Shown here in pieces: positions 37,901 through 43,556 of a DNA stretch of 64,000 bases (its first letter is position 1; each line of letters begins with the position of its first letter). Under the pieces are notes generated by a model. It was not told the DNA's origin. It saw only the letters and a list, made by a program, of their open reading frames with translations, and did not search any database. The stretch covers positions 20,116,859 to 20,180,858 of the forward strand of contig NC_091301.1 of the NCBI RefSeq assembly GCF_038502225.1, written 5' to 3'. This DNA is from Cherax quadricarinatus (Eukaryota > Arthropoda > Malacostraca > Decapoda > Parastacidae). The translations under genes and the position numbers were made by a program.

Positions 37901-38549
37901 TAAAAAGCCTTCGATTTCCCCGGGTTGCCTAGCGCACACCGAACAAGTTGTCATAAATACCCTTCAACTTAGTAGTTTTGAGTGCCTTCCTAAAATGGGT
38001 TCGGTAGGAATTTCCTGTTAGGTTAGACATGTGCAACTCTTGGGTATCTTTACTGAGCAAACGTTCCGCCACAGTGGCTTCATCAGTCCATACAAAGGAG
38101 AAACTTGAACAGGAGGAGAATGAGGTGATCAGTCGCTCAACCTTGAGTCGAGGGACTTATCACCTCATTTTCCTCCTGTTCAAGTTTCTTCTTTGTATGG
38201 ACTGATGAAGCCACTGGCGAAACGTTTGCTAAGTAAAGATACCCAAGAGTTGCACATGTCTAATTTAACATGTCGGTTCTCTGAACCATTTATCTACAAA
38301 GGAATTTCATTTTCATTTTCTTTACGTCCCATCACAACCAATCTATTAAGCTTTGTTATTTAAGTTAACCCACTGTAAATAACCAATCCCGATTAATTTT
38401 TACCATTTACAAATCCTACTCTAAGGATAAGTGCTCGAGGCAGTATTAGTATATTCGACTAGCATTTACCTGGTATGGTTGACAGCCAGGGATGAGGTCA
38501 AAACTAAGAGGATAACACACTGGATCAGGAGAGGGCGTAGCCTCTTCAT
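1..38549 (-). CDS. Gene A: secreted EAR-propeller protein, multi-exon, 3' end outside window
   Basis: I assembled 20 coding exons with GT-AG junctions and consistent phases, giving at least 2,657 residues with no stop before the window edge. Order by residue: signal peptide 1-25; acidic/Ser linker (27-92); helical segment (93-158); EAR/EPTP repeats (about 170-546), with typical pieces such as [20 protein letters not shown] and [15 protein letters not shown]; beta modules with [13 protein letters not shown] and INGVDVP (547-928); RRRRS convertase site at 970-973; then a Ser/Thr/Pro-rich C-terminal half (1274 onward) with two KEFHYTTA modules and an [11 protein letters not shown] array. EAR repeats are known from TSPEAR and LGI proteins, where they form extracellular beta-propellers. 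From memory, insect eggshell proteins of the Nasrat/Polehole/Closca group also carry EAR repeats; this was not checked. An extracellular role is inferred from the signal peptide. A paralogue (gene B) lies divergently upstream. I assign no precise function. Confidence 0.82.
130..1226. repeat. 33-bp coding minisatellite, about 33 copies
   Basis: Unit GGCGGAGAGGGCACGGCTGG followed by TGCAGGGGGCAGA (or TGTAGAGGGCAGA). On the minus strand each unit is 11 codons of the gene A frame ([11 protein letters not shown] or [11 protein letters not shown]). The two variants occupy separate blocks with a switch near 560. A 15-bp partial unit near 500-515 keeps the frame. Confidence 0.95.
4621..4753. repeat. 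Foldback repeat, family 1, copy 1
   Basis: Two arms, AAGCTTACGACGATGTTTCG then GTCCGACTTTG, and the near-perfect inverse CAAAGTCGGACCGAAACATC, are separated by only a few bases (ACCATTTA). Outer parts (GCACAAT...) recur in the other copies. It lies in gene A intron 19. Confidence 0.85.
4774..5809 (-). CDS. Gene A exon 19 (TAQKTF module, convertase site)
   Basis: 1,036 nt, acceptor AATTAACAG|GTG, donor CCAG|GTAAAT. It begins [17 protein letters not shown], the last TGEK-F-like module. Forty-two residues in it has [10 protein letters not shown] (5675-5686), a good furin-type site. The rest is mainly helical with several N-x-S/T sites. The first base is G of GTG and no start codon is needed, since phase 0 joins exon 18. 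Confidence 0.84.
6255..6405 (-). mobile_element. Short I-LINE-derived element, copy 1 (diverged)
   Basis: It starts with ATTATTATAATCAAGGGGG, contains AGGCTTAATTCAGGGAA and ends AAGAGCCCCTCACCAACGTC plus CAAGGAAATT. The same ends recur in five other copies in the window. It lies in gene A intron 18. Confidence 0.7.
7711..7895. repeat. 10-bp G-rich tandem repeat
   Basis: TGAGGGGGGA repeated 17 times with one variant, within gene A intron 18. It generates three overlapping spurious Pro-rich ORFs on the minus strand. Runs of six G at 10-bp spacing could form G-quadruplexes. Confidence 0.95.
8048..8232 (-). CDS. Gene A exon 18
   Basis: 185 nt, acceptor TGGTGCAG|GA, donor AAG|GTCAGC. It encodes [18 protein letters not shown] and then [14 protein letters not shown], continuing directly into exon 19. 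The ORF that seems to extend from it into Pro-rich sequence at lower coordinates is intronic repeat. Confidence 0.8.
8300..9240 (-). mobile_element. RTE-like LINE, decayed 5'-truncated copy
   Basis: The same 3' UTR block (GGCCGTTTCCCCACCAAGGT) starts near 8320. Minus-strand fragments such as [20 protein letters not shown] continue to about 9110, then decayed sequence to about 9240. It is in gene A intron 17, in sense orientation. Confidence 0.72.
9418..9537 (-). CDS. Gene A exon 17
   Basis: 120 nt, acceptor ATTCATAG|GT, donor AGTG|GTAAGT. It encodes [20 protein letters not shown], a GNLEV beta module. It has the same length and phase as exon 16, which suggests exon duplication within the gene. 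Confidence 0.8.
9865..9984 (-). CDS. Gene A exon 16
   Basis: 120 nt, acceptor TTTCACAG|GT, donor GCTG|GTATTT, phase 1 on both sides. It encodes [19 protein letters not shown], a module of the same type as INGVDVP. Confidence 0.8.
10201..10360 (-). mobile_element. Short I-LINE-derived element, copy 2
   Basis: TTATAATCATGGGGAAGCAC to CTTGAGGGAA, with an imperfect 11-bp flanking repeat (CTCCCTGACAA at 10190-10200, CTCCCTAACAG at 10361-10371). It lies in gene A intron 15. Confidence 0.72.
11911..12109 (-). CDS. Gene A exon 15
   Basis: 199 nt, acceptor T10AG|TCA, donor ACAG|GTAGTT. It encodes [19 protein letters not shown] then [10 protein letters not shown], the clearest copy of the TITGEK-F / dG-x-dP module. 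Confidence 0.84.
12398..12573 (-). CDS. Gene A exon 14
   Basis: 176 nt, acceptor TCCCTCAG|CC, donor CAG|GTTTGG. It encodes [20 protein letters not shown] then a TVNW strand. Phase 1 in and 0 out agree with exons 13 and 15. Confidence 0.8.
12927..13114. repeat. Foldback repeat, family 1, copy 2
   Basis: Arms of about 60 bp (ATAACCCGCACATAAAAGAG... and the inverse ...TTTTATGCGCGGGTTATTTG) around a duplicated TTTACTTTGTAAATGGT core. It lies in gene A intron 13. Confidence 0.85.
13296..13458 (-). CDS. Gene A exon 13
   Basis: 163 nt, acceptor GGTTTCAG|GTG, donor ATCA|GTAAAG, phase 1 out. It encodes [20 protein letters not shown] followed by [20 protein letters not shown], with the repeated TITL/GPV beta-module pattern. 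Confidence 0.78.
14065..14247 (-). CDS. Gene A exon 12
   Basis: 183 nt, acceptor CGTCGCCAG|GAA, donor CAG|GTATGG, phase 0 on both sides. It encodes [20 protein letters not shown] then [14 protein letters not shown], the first of the beta modules after the propeller. Confidence 0.8.
14410..14492 (-). CDS. Gene A exon 11 (end of EAR propeller)
   Basis: 83 nt, acceptor TGTTACAG|GA, donor AAC|GTGAGT. Joined to exon 10 it reads [12 protein letters not shown] then [15 protein letters not shown], completing what I count as the seventh blade. Phase 1 in and 0 out fit both neighbours. Confidence 0.75.
15585..16805 (-). mobile_element. CR1-like LINE remnant (reverse transcriptase C-terminus and 3' UTR)
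   Basis: Minus-strand sense near 16770-16570 reads [30 protein letters not shown] and further GPL; below it a decayed [11 protein letters not shown] near 16550, then QWSEKWQM-like and WNKL-like segments to about 15800. This order is typical of the thumb and C-terminus of a CR1/Rex-type reverse transcriptase. It is highly decayed. It lies in gene A intron 10. Confidence 0.72.
16997..17562. repeat. Foldback repeat, family 2, long copy with 18-bp direct repeats
   Basis: Arms of about 140 bp at about 16998-17138 and 17396-17536 contain TTTCGAAACGTTTCGCCTAC and its inverse. AAGGTTTCTCTGACTGTT occurs on both sides (16979-16996 and 17563-17580), like a target-site duplication. The 255-bp spacer holds no coding sense. 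Confidence 0.85.
18735..18885 (-). mobile_element. Short I-LINE-derived element, copy 3 (diverged)
   Basis: GAAGGGGAAGCGCTAAACCT through AGATCAAGATCCCCTCACCA to CTTTGAGGGG. It lies about 115 bp from gene A exon 10. Confidence 0.7.
19000..19168 (-). CDS. Gene A exon 10 (EAR repeat)
   Basis: 169 nt, acceptor TCCTCAG|GTC, donor ATAG|GTGAGA, phase 1 out. It encodes [20 protein letters not shown] followed by [14 protein letters not shown], an EAR blade. Confidence 0.87.
19331..19440 (-). CDS. Gene A exon 9 (EAR repeat)
   Basis: 110 nt, acceptor TTTGTTACAG|TC, donor CAG|GTTGGT, phase 0 out. It encodes [20 protein letters not shown] and QWMAVQ, the outer strands of one EAR blade and the start of the next. 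Confidence 0.87.
19511..19555. repeat. Poly(A) run of about 45 bp beside a splice donor
   Basis: An uninterrupted A run on the plus strand, i.e. T on gene A's strand, starting 5 bases after the exon 8 donor. It is within a 119-bp intron. Confidence 0.95.
19560..19733 (-). CDS. Gene A exon 8 (EAR repeat)
   Basis: 174 nt, acceptor TGCTCGCAG|GT, donor CAG|GTGATT. It encodes [20 protein letters not shown] and [14 protein letters not shown], a textbook EAR repeat. The donor is followed directly by a run of about 45 T on the minus strand. Confidence 0.9.
19881..20104 (-). CDS. Gene A exon 7 (EAR repeat)
   Basis: 224 nt, acceptor TTTCTTAG|G restoring the Trp split from exon 6, donor AAAG|GTATTT. 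It contains SYLMVAS, then [16 protein letters not shown] and FSFLAVANF, a near-canonical EAR repeat. Intron 6 before it (20105-28446) is inflated by the I-clade LINE. Confidence 0.88.
21162..24848 (-). CDS. LINE ORF2 (endonuclease, reverse transcriptase, RNase H)
   Basis: 1,228 residues from the first ATG (24848; the frame opens three codons earlier at a TTG). The N-terminus (about 1-230) is an APE-type endonuclease: [40 protein letters not shown]. The reverse transcriptase (about 450-760) has [22 protein letters not shown] and the catalytic [10 protein letters not shown]. RNase H (about 960-1090) has [26 protein letters not shown] and [12 protein letters not shown]2CX8HX4C zinc motif ([18 protein letters not shown]) lies near the C-terminus. 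All catalytic residues that I can recognise are present, and there is no frameshift. Confidence 0.92.
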   Translation of the reverse strand: MAFLQWNIRGLRGNRGELQMLLSQFAPVGVCLQEPKLHSAVISHISGYNLLYSSDPFPDGTFNESALLLRTDIPYHQLFVHTSLHYTAARIHLHRWYTLCSLYLSPSRALSIPDFAFLVSSLPPPILLLGDFNAHHFLWGGSHCDSRGIQLEAFLATHPLHVLNTGTHTHFDPRTHTLSCIDLSVCSSSAALDFTWSVLPDLHDSDHFPIILTSPSYSPPLRTPRWQFNRANWNLYSHLTVFKEVPSSSSIDELLHLFSSSVFTAASHSIPQTSGRHSQKCVPWWSPACARAVRLKRAAWGRYRYNRTTERLLDFKQKRAIARHVIRDAKRTCWRDYVSTITSASSMSAVWKKVRKLSGKYSPDPAPVLRVAGVDIANPLDVANEIGNHLVRISQGLHLCPSFLSSKSARELAPLDFSSLREEQYNVPFTLQELEATLSACRSSAAGPDDIHIRMLQHLHQSALAVLLHLYNLIWSQGVLPQLWKSAIVLPFRKPGTTGHETSHYRPIALTSAVCKVMERLVNRRLVWYLETHNSLSTRQYGFRKGRSTIDPLLRLDTYVRNAFANNHSVIAIFFDLEKAYDTTWRYNILAQAHSLGLRGNLPSFLKNFLTDRHFRVRVNNVLSPDFVQAEGVPQGCVLSTTLFLLAINDLASSLPSNIWSSLYVDDFAIACAGADCHLLTVSLQHAVDRVSNWATTHGFKFSSTKTHQITFTRRSVISDHPLYLYGSRIPERDTVKFLGLLFDRRLSWKPHITSLKATCHSRLNLLKTLAHLSWGADRRTLLHLHSTLILSKLDYGDQIYSAASPATLSSLNPIHHQGLRLCLGAFRSSPVESLYAEANVPSLSDRRDAHCLRYYVRSHDLRNPSIYRMVTDISRHSLFVRRPCLLRPFSLRLHSLLSSLQLPPFYVHVASHFSLPPWEVPAVRVCSFSLPCSKAQLSTVASRSLFLDHFHSHSHAIAVYTDGSKSSDGVGFAAVFPDSVVQGHLLSSASIFTAELYAILTALIRIASMPVSSFVVVSDSLSALQAIQKFDTPHPLVLRIQLWLRRIFTKHKDIVFCWVPGHVDVQGNEQADTAARSAVHDLPVSYRGIPCTDYFAVISSHLHTRWQQRWSTMLGNKLQSIKPSIGYWPSSYHQCRGWETTLSRLRIGHTRLTHGYLMERRLAPLCENCQASLSVSHILLDCPLYQRARRIYLCRRLRPAALSLPSLLADGPTFHPDSLIDFLTTTD
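24893..26824 (-). CDS. LINE ORF1 (gag-like, zinc-knuckle RNA-binding protein)
   Basis: 643 residues from ATG at 26824 ([13 protein letters not shown]) to TAG. The N-terminal 130 residues are Pro/Ser-rich; a central RNA-binding-like domain follows. At about residues 285-330 there are three zinc knuckles: [14 protein letters not shown] and [14 protein letters not shown] (both CX2CX4HX4C) and a variant [15 protein letters not shown]. The last 220 residues are low-complexity Ser/Pro/Thr. Such ORF1 proteins bind the element RNA in a ribonucleoprotein. It is separated from ORF2 by 44 nt. Confidence 0.9.
   Translation of the reverse strand: MAALVHEPGTPGPLLDTAPRSDPASSLDHSSDIPHASVPIAGAVSSPASGTEASTDSFDLSDLRSPLTMLPASPSTVRQFSNRRPVPRRTNSGPTPKRQRQLPADDTSPPSPSRSSQKRSTRPSLPFHAQFQTEQWTKFFTLRPTSSTAYLSDHSIGKALLRHVGKDISFHALKSGTRIITVQNATQARELSRLTHIDTVPVTLEKHHSLNSCSGTVILPHTIVQQNFQTCGTDILEQLELQDLPILKVDTYVLLARGRRRYPSNVARLTFDSRELPSSVYIAGHRLQVRKVIPTPQQCRNCWRFGHPAKYCRSIAECPVCGADDHSNTSCNRSPSCLNCHEAHPSYSRRCQVYLNEREIRYLKETEGLPYAMAVSHLRLQGRLPRVSYSRVSKRPPTSGIPSSTPTSVVTSPIITPVSNPFAVLGSDVPTSTPQSNLASSSSLLQASVSTRPRTTPLPNRPSTSQKSKKGPVTPPTHLPPPHFTLPVSVPSSSPLTGSVTSAEVHPPPRNVPSSPVPSQVSSSSATSQVPVSSVPCHASPVPSTLSPPPTLVQSNTVPIFTHPPPTIPNIVSHTTSLNSETLEAISEYIAETKPSMDTDPPSALPLSSAPSAQLLSSQRTVPSLLEHFPLPPHVDFSNPSSP
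27570..28446 (-). other. Gene A intron 6, part upstream of the LINE
   Basis: About 0.9 kb with no recognisable element. The rest of the intron (20105-20938) is also plain AT-rich sequence. Confidence 0.55.
28447..28691 (-). CDS. Gene A exon 6 (EAR blades 2-3)
   Basis: 245 nt, acceptor GTGAAG|GTT, donor TG|GTAGGT, phase 2 out. It encodes [20 protein letters not shown] and DVAVYLVQE, then a Tyr-Val-His-Leu-Trp start of the next blade. It aligns with gene B exon 6 (242 nt). Confidence 0.82.
29273..29430 (-). CDS. Gene A exon 5 (EAR blade 1)
   Basis: 158 nt, acceptor TTCCTCAG|GT, donor GAG|GTAAGG, phase 0 out. It encodes [19 protein letters not shown] followed by an [17 protein letters not shown] strand pair typical of an EAR repeat. 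It is about 60% identical to gene B exon 5, which has the same length. Confidence 0.87.
30245..30349 (-). CDS. Gene A exon 4
   Basis: 105 nt, acceptor CCCCAG|AG, donor G|GTAGGC. It encodes a charged linker ending [12 protein letters not shown]. The gene B counterpart is 138 nt, so this linker differs by 11 residues between the paralogues. Confidence 0.76.
30440..30532 (-). CDS. Gene A exon 3
   Basis: 93 nt, acceptor TTCTTAG|GT, donor G|GTAATG, phase 1 in and out. It encodes [20 protein letters not shown], a likely helix. Gene B exon 3 has exactly the same length and aligns as GRMATLKNRLLMEAGDLITF. Confidence 0.82.
31398..31541. repeat. Foldback repeat, family 1, copy 3
   Basis: CAACGTTTCGGTCAGACTTG and the inverse CAAGTCTGACCGAAACGTCG with a diverged loop; the distal end GTTCCAGTCGCGGCATTGTG is the inverse of the start of copies 1 and 2. 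It lies in gene A intron 2. Confidence 0.8.
31860..33211. mobile_element. hAT-like non-autonomous transposon with 8-bp TSD
   Basis: It begins CAGTGGTTCCCAAACTTTTT and ends AGTTTGGGAACCACTG, forming terminal inverted repeats of about 15 bp. The 8-bp direct repeat TTCTAGAA flanks it at 31852-31859 and 33212-33219, as expected for hAT. No transposase sense was seen. An RTE-like LINE fragment is nested inside at 32041-32699. It lies in gene A intron 2. Confidence 0.85.
32041..32699 (-). mobile_element. RTE-like LINE, 5'-truncated copy inside the hAT element
   Basis: Minus-strand coding sense [29 protein letters not shown] and [16 protein letters not shown] is the C-terminal end of a LINE reverse transcriptase. 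The 3' UTR has the block CCGATTCCCACCAAGGCAGG, shared with two other copies. CATACATTAT at 32031-32040 and 32690-32699 may be a TSD, although part of it resembles element sequence. Confidence 0.75.
33406..33560 (-). mobile_element. Short I-LINE-derived element, copy 4, with 14-bp TSD
   Basis: The perfect direct repeat GTGTAGATGCATTA flanks it at 33392-33405 and 33561-33574. The body has the shared AAGCGCTAAACCCGGAG start and CCTCACCAACATCAAGGAAC end. Confidence 0.87.
33905..34101 (-). CDS. Gene A exon 2
   Basis: The acceptor has a T9 tract and TAG|G; the donor is G|GTGAGT. It is 197 nt and enters completing the AG of exon 1 (Arg). It encodes an acidic, Ser-rich stretch ending [13 protein letters not shown], which aligns with KVLGTLWEAVSKY in gene B exon 2. 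An acceptor nearer the coding block would create an early stop, so the upstream TAG was chosen. Confidence 0.78.
34225..34560 (+). mobile_element. LINE 3'-end fragment
   Basis: The plus strand at 34260 reads [20 protein letters not shown] to a stop, like the conserved EWN-LP end of CR1/jockey ORF2, followed by an AT-rich 3' UTR-like stretch. This is the only retroelement piece seen on the plus strand. Confidence 0.45.
34934..34968. repeat. Poly(T) run of about 35 bp
   Basis: An uninterrupted T run in gene A intron 1. Confidence 0.92.
37220..37350. repeat. Dispersed repeat with hairpin
   Basis: GTCAGGAAAC and its inverse GTTTCCTGAC are separated by GCTTGTCCT, within a block (GGACCGGTAAGCCAGCGAAA) that looks like an interspersed repeat. 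No flanking duplication was found. Confidence 0.45.
38024..38266. repeat. Foldback repeat, family 2, copy 2
   Basis: The arm TTAGACATGTGCAACTCTTG with TGGGTATCTTTACT and its inverse surround a central inverted AGGAGGAGAATGAGGTGAT. The sequence following (GTCGGTTCTCTGAACCATTT) also follows copy 3. It lies in gene A intron 1. Confidence 0.82.
38470..38549 (-). CDS. Gene A exon 1 (start codon, signal peptide)
   Basis: ATG at 38549 is followed by basic residues MKRLRP and a hydrophobic run [15 protein letters not shown], a clear secretion signal. The donor is AG|GTAAAT and the exon ends in phase 2. The first exon of gene B has the same design and phase. Length is 80 nt. Confidence 0.82.
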
Positions 38550-40945
38550 CGTCTCTCAATACACCCAGGGGTGGACGTCAGCTCAGGTCACTGCTTCACA
38601 CTATCAAATTTGCTGCAAAGTATACATGGGTCTAAGATGGCAAAAAAGATTTCTCAAACGATTTATTAATAAAGTTCCGAGCGGTATTTAGGAAAAAAGT
38701 CCTTTCAAAATAACCCATTTGTAACAGTTACGGGTTAAGCCACAGCATTTTGACAGAAGGGAAAATTCCTACTGGGCCGAACTTAAACCGCAAGGCGACC
38801 CCAGTAAAGATGTTTATTTGCTATACAGATTTTTCCCTAAACCATTTATTATTCACGGTAAATTATGCTAGCAATGATCCGATCTTAGTTTGCTCTTTTG
38901 GCATTTTAGCATTTTCAAAATGACATTTAGCAGAGCGTAAATTTGCGTACGTTTAGGCAAGGTATTTAAAAAAAAAATTCCTGTCTGGGAACGAGGGTTA
39001 AAATTTTCAGATTTGAGAGGTGTGCCAGAGGGGCTGCTGCTGGAGGAAGATTTTAGAAGTTAAGACAATAAAAAAAACATTTAACTAAGGCAGGATAACT
39101 CGCTTCTGTAGTGAGAGCTAAGAGTATAATACTGATGGGGAAAATACCCAAGGCTCCACAAATCTTTTAACCCCTAAAACAGGTGGCAATGCCCTTTTAG
39201 ATTGGAAAGCCAAGTCAAATTAAGAGCTAGTTTAAGCCAAAAGGGTCTTGAAGCAAAATAAATTACGACATCACAAACTAAAGTTGCTAGCTCACACTGG
39301 TTTACAGATTGAGTAATTATCTTTAGGAAAAAGCCATTTTACTTTTCGTATGCCGAGAACTAGTTACTATACCCCACTGGCTTAAGGAATTTAAGCTTTG
39401 GTTATATGGAACCGCATATATGGTTGAAGCCTATTACGTTTAGTGGGTTTGAATCGGGAACCTTCCCTTGTTACAATTTATTTACCTTCTCCCTCCAAGG
39501 TCAAAGATAACGGCAACCGGCCGAGTCGCTATCTTCGTAAGTAGAGCCAATGTGCAGTTTTAAGCATTTCTGTAGTCGGTAAGCCAAAATGAATAAAGAA
39601 TGACTAATTTTGTACCCATATCTTTTTAGCTGTATCCCAGCGTTATTTTCGAGTTAAAGAAGTTTTACGTCAGAGCTTAACCTAGGAGAGGAACGAGGCC
39701 AAGGATTAGATTGGAAACTAGAGATAGTTGCATTTTTGCAGTATCTAAATTCAGAGATTCATAGCTGTGACAGTAGTCGTTAACGAGATACTTTAAACAT
39801 TTTAAAATACACAAACTATTGGTCATACGGATTAAATCCTAGAGGCAAGAGATGCAAGACATTGGAATTGGTATATCTTTCCAGGCAGGGCTATATGTAG
39901 GCCTGCCACTGAAATATATCAAAACCAATGCGTACCCGAAATATTACGCCAGTTATGTCTCAAAACACTAAGAATATTAACCTTTAGAAGCTTAACAATG
40001 AGAAGTGCACCAGGTTTTTACTCTGTTCTACAGTATAATTAAAATACAATTTAAATTTATAATCTCGAAATGTTCTACGGAATGCAGCATTCTAGGTAAT
40101 ACTCTAACAAGTGCCTTTAACAGCTGCTAACTAGCGTCCTAGATATGCAAGTGAACTTAACTATCAGCAGTGGCGATGTCAAAATCTAAAGTTAATATGC
40201 ACTATTAACAACATACATCGCTTAATGCTCACCGTTTTCATAAAATAAAACCTTTATACATATTAAACCTCCACAAAGCCAGTAACCGAGGATTAGTTGC
40301 ATCATTAAATTTCCAAACTAGGGAAAGCTTATTACTTAATGATTGTTCAGCGATAACTTAGTCATAACTGAAGCAATTTATCTATGCTTGACAATTATTC
40401 CATGATGAAGAGCCCTAAGCCCTTAAGACAGTTTCAGGGGAACTATTCCTCAATGTACCTATTGGGCATCAAAGCACTGCAGTAGTCATATGGCTCCTTC
40501 CGGTAACAAGTGGATCTGCATAGTATCAAAAGGTCTGAGGAATGGGTCGAGATGTTTCACTAGACGCAGCAGTGTAAGAATGTATATACACTGGTAAAAC
40601 AAAGGATGGGGCAAATATTTTGGCTGGCGGGCCACTTCATGAAAGGTACACTTCGAGAACACACGTACTGTAGATGCAAATACATAATGCAAAGCATGTT
40701 CATTATACAAGAACAATATTAAGATTCTTAGTAAATATATTCCTTAGCTTGGGGTGTTCCCAAAGCCAGACCAGTATATAAGCCAGTTTTCAAGTTCTGG
40801 GTGCTCACCAAACAGTTTAATTAAAGAAGGCCAAGTGTGAATGTTTCCCTTATTCGTGCCGAATGGAAAGATAGATACCGTGGGGAGAATTGCCCTTCAC
40901 CCCTAGCATCTTGGCTTCGTGTTCAGGCAGACCAACGTTGTGGGA

Positions 40946-41149
40946 TTATTATTATAATCAAAGGGGAAGCGCTAAACCCGGAGGATTATACAGCGCCTGG
41001 GGGGGGGATTGTGGAAGGCATTCAGGCTTAATTTGGGGAACTGGAGCACAGATCCAATTCCCTAAATCAAGAGCCCCTCACCAACATCAAGGATTATAAT
41101 AAAAAAGAAGCGCTAAGCCACAAGGACTATACAGACCAACATCAAGGAA
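40946..41149 (-). mobile_element. Short I-LINE-derived element, copy 5, composite, with 13-bp TSD
   Basis: CAACGTTGTGGGA flanks it at 40933-40945 and 41150-41162. After a normal body to about 41094 there is a second 3'-end-like segment (AAAAGAAGCGCTAAGCCACA) matching the I LINE 3' end rather than the short family, then a second ACCAACATCAAGGAAC end. Confidence 0.82.
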
Positions 41150-41771
41150 CAACGTTGTGGGAAAGGAAGGGGAATGGAAGGGGGATTAGGAAGTTGGGAA
41201 AATTATTTGCGATCAGTTTTTTTTCACCGCGGCGTTGAGCCTACTGCTGGCTCTCCAGCGTGGTCTCAGTCTCTTAGCTAGAGAATTATTACATTCATAA
41301 AATACTAGTGTCCTATATCTCGAGGATACAAAGTCTTCCCGTATCGGCTATAAGAGAATGAAATTTTGCCTTTCTTCTGCAACTCAATCTTGAAGTCAAA
41401 TCTCTCCAGATTAGTTTCTTTACATGAAAAATTACTGCTCTTAAGAGCCTAAAATCTAATTTCCACAAGAAATCTGGAGTCTGCACGCACTAATTAATAT
41501 TAATCTAAAACTAATTTTTTTCCTTACAGCTGGAGTGGTGCTGCTGGAGTGGTTGCTAGCCACCGGATTCTTATAGAGTGACCAATTACCCTGGAGTGAA
41601 TCATACAGGATGAGAACTATACCCCTTGATACGCACTACTAGCTGAGACCTCTTTGTAACTCTTCTGTCAATCAGTAGATGGCGTTGTAAAAGGCCTGAC
41701 CCAGAACCAGGCTTTGCTGTCCCATCGTTTTCTGTCATCTAAATATTACATATATAATAATGAATGTAACA

Positions 41772-41938
41772 TTATTATTATTATTATAATCAAGGGGGAA
41801 GCGCTAAACCCGGAGGATTATAAAGCGCCTGGGGGGGGATGTGGAAGGCATTCAGGCTTAATTCGGGGAACTGAAGCACAGATCCAATTCCCTAAATCAA
41901 GAGCCCCTCACCAACATCAAGGAACCTTCCTTGAGGGG
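41772..41938 (-). mobile_element. Short I-LINE-derived element, copy 6, with 13-bp TSD
   Basis: AATGAATGTAACA flanks the 167-bp element at 41759-41771 and 41939-41951. It has (TTA)n at the low end and ends in CTTGAGGGG. It is the best-preserved copy. Confidence 0.87.
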
Positions 41939-42502
41939 AATGAATGTAACAAAGCTTTACGGTTTTTATACAGAGAAACACGGAATTGAAGATTTCTACG
42001 ATGTAGAAGATGACACTTATTAAATATATTATGCTCGTTGGCAACATTATTTCGTCAAGTGTATGGCATCACCAAGACTGCTATGTAGAGTACCGTTTAA
42101 AGATTATTTTTCATTGCGGGAGATTTCAAACCCAGTGCTTGAATAATATGAAGGAAAATATTGGAAGGCGAATAAACAAAATTTGTAATTGTATCTGCTC
42201 AAGGATATGTTACAAAGGCAAGAAAATCTTAGTAAGACGGTGAAACTCCATTGGCAAGAAATTCAATCTTCTCATATTCCGAGCATCTTTCTAAGTCCAG
42301 GGCTGAGGGAAGAAATGTGGTTCTTACATTTTCTTTATTACTTAATGCGTCAGGATTACTTAATTAAATCAAAGAAAATCCACAAGAGAATATTGCATCT
42401 AATTTCATCCGAAGAAGGATTTCATTTTTATTCAGTTATGATAATACTTTTTTTTTTTGCTTTTTTTTTTACTTTTTATTTTACTAGCAGTCCCTGAATG
42501 AA

Positions 42503-42532
42503 TAAATAAAATAAATAAATAAATAAATAAAT
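42503..42532. repeat. (AAAT)n microsatellite
   Basis: Short run of AAATAAAT units in AT-rich intergenic DNA. Confidence 0.85.
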
Positions 42533-43484
42533 ATAAGTATTCAAAAACTGGAACATATTTGAGATTTCTTTTATTCATGGAAAAGTATTATATAACGCAA
42601 TCTTTGATAATTAAAATTTCTGCTTTATTGAAGTTCTTTTCAATCTTACGTACGGTGTGGCAGTTTCTGTCATAATGCTGCCACATTCTCTCCAAAGGCT
42701 TACACATAATGGAGATCATTATTTTGAAATATTTTCCCTATCGCAGTCCATTATAGAAACATATGTCAAAGCCTCCTTCAAGATGTAATTGCTCTCCGCA
42801 GCTGTTTCGCTCTCCGCCGACAGGATTCATTGCAAGTACTTCAAGTGGGTTCCAGTTCTCAAGAAACTCAACACTGACGCAAGGGTAAACAAGTTCTTAC
42901 AAATTTGTGTTCAAGATGGATAATGTGAGTTTACAGCAAGTGTGGAATGGCTCCGGCCCCCTAAATGATATTGCCGACCACAAGATACATTCACATTTAT
43001 TCTAAACACGGGTTTATATAGGGCTGGAACCAAGCGATATAATGAACTCTAGTCACCCTTGATTTCGGGTGCGAGGATTGGTCTGGCTACCGTCGCCTGC
43101 ATCGTCATTGAGGTGTTATTACGGAAAACGAGAGAGGGGGGGGGGGAGGGGGGTTAAGGGCATGTGAAAATGAGATCAATTTCAGATAGTGAAGGCCCGT
43201 GCTTGGCCTTTATCGTGGGGGCGATAAACGTGCTGCCTCGCCCAGCATTACAGGGCAAAATAGCGTTGTTATATACTACCCTTGCAATAAATAGTCAGGT
43301 GCTTGAGTCTACTGACTGAAATGTTATCTTTGTATTAAAATAACACGGATAATTTAGAAGAAAAATAAATCGTGTTTCATGTTTTCGGAATAGAGGGGCA
43401 TTCTGAAAGAGAAGTAATGGAGAGAGCTAAAGAGAGCTCAAGAGAGCTCAAGAGAGAGCTCGAGAGAGCTCAAGAGAGAGAACT

Positions 43485-43551
<67 letters not shown>
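43485..43551. repeat. (GA)n microsatellite
   Basis: About 33 uninterrupted GA units, preceded by GAGCTC-rich degenerate repeats from about 43425. Confidence 0.95.

Positions 43552-43556
<5 letters not shown>

Larger units (their letters stand above)
34102..38469 (-). other. Gene A intron 1
   Basis: 4.4 kb containing a LINE fragment, a poly(T) run, family-2 foldback copy 2 and the GTCAGGAAAC hairpin repeat. Elsewhere (about 35000-37200) I see only AT-rich sequence with scattered short frames and no supported gene. Confidence 0.6.
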
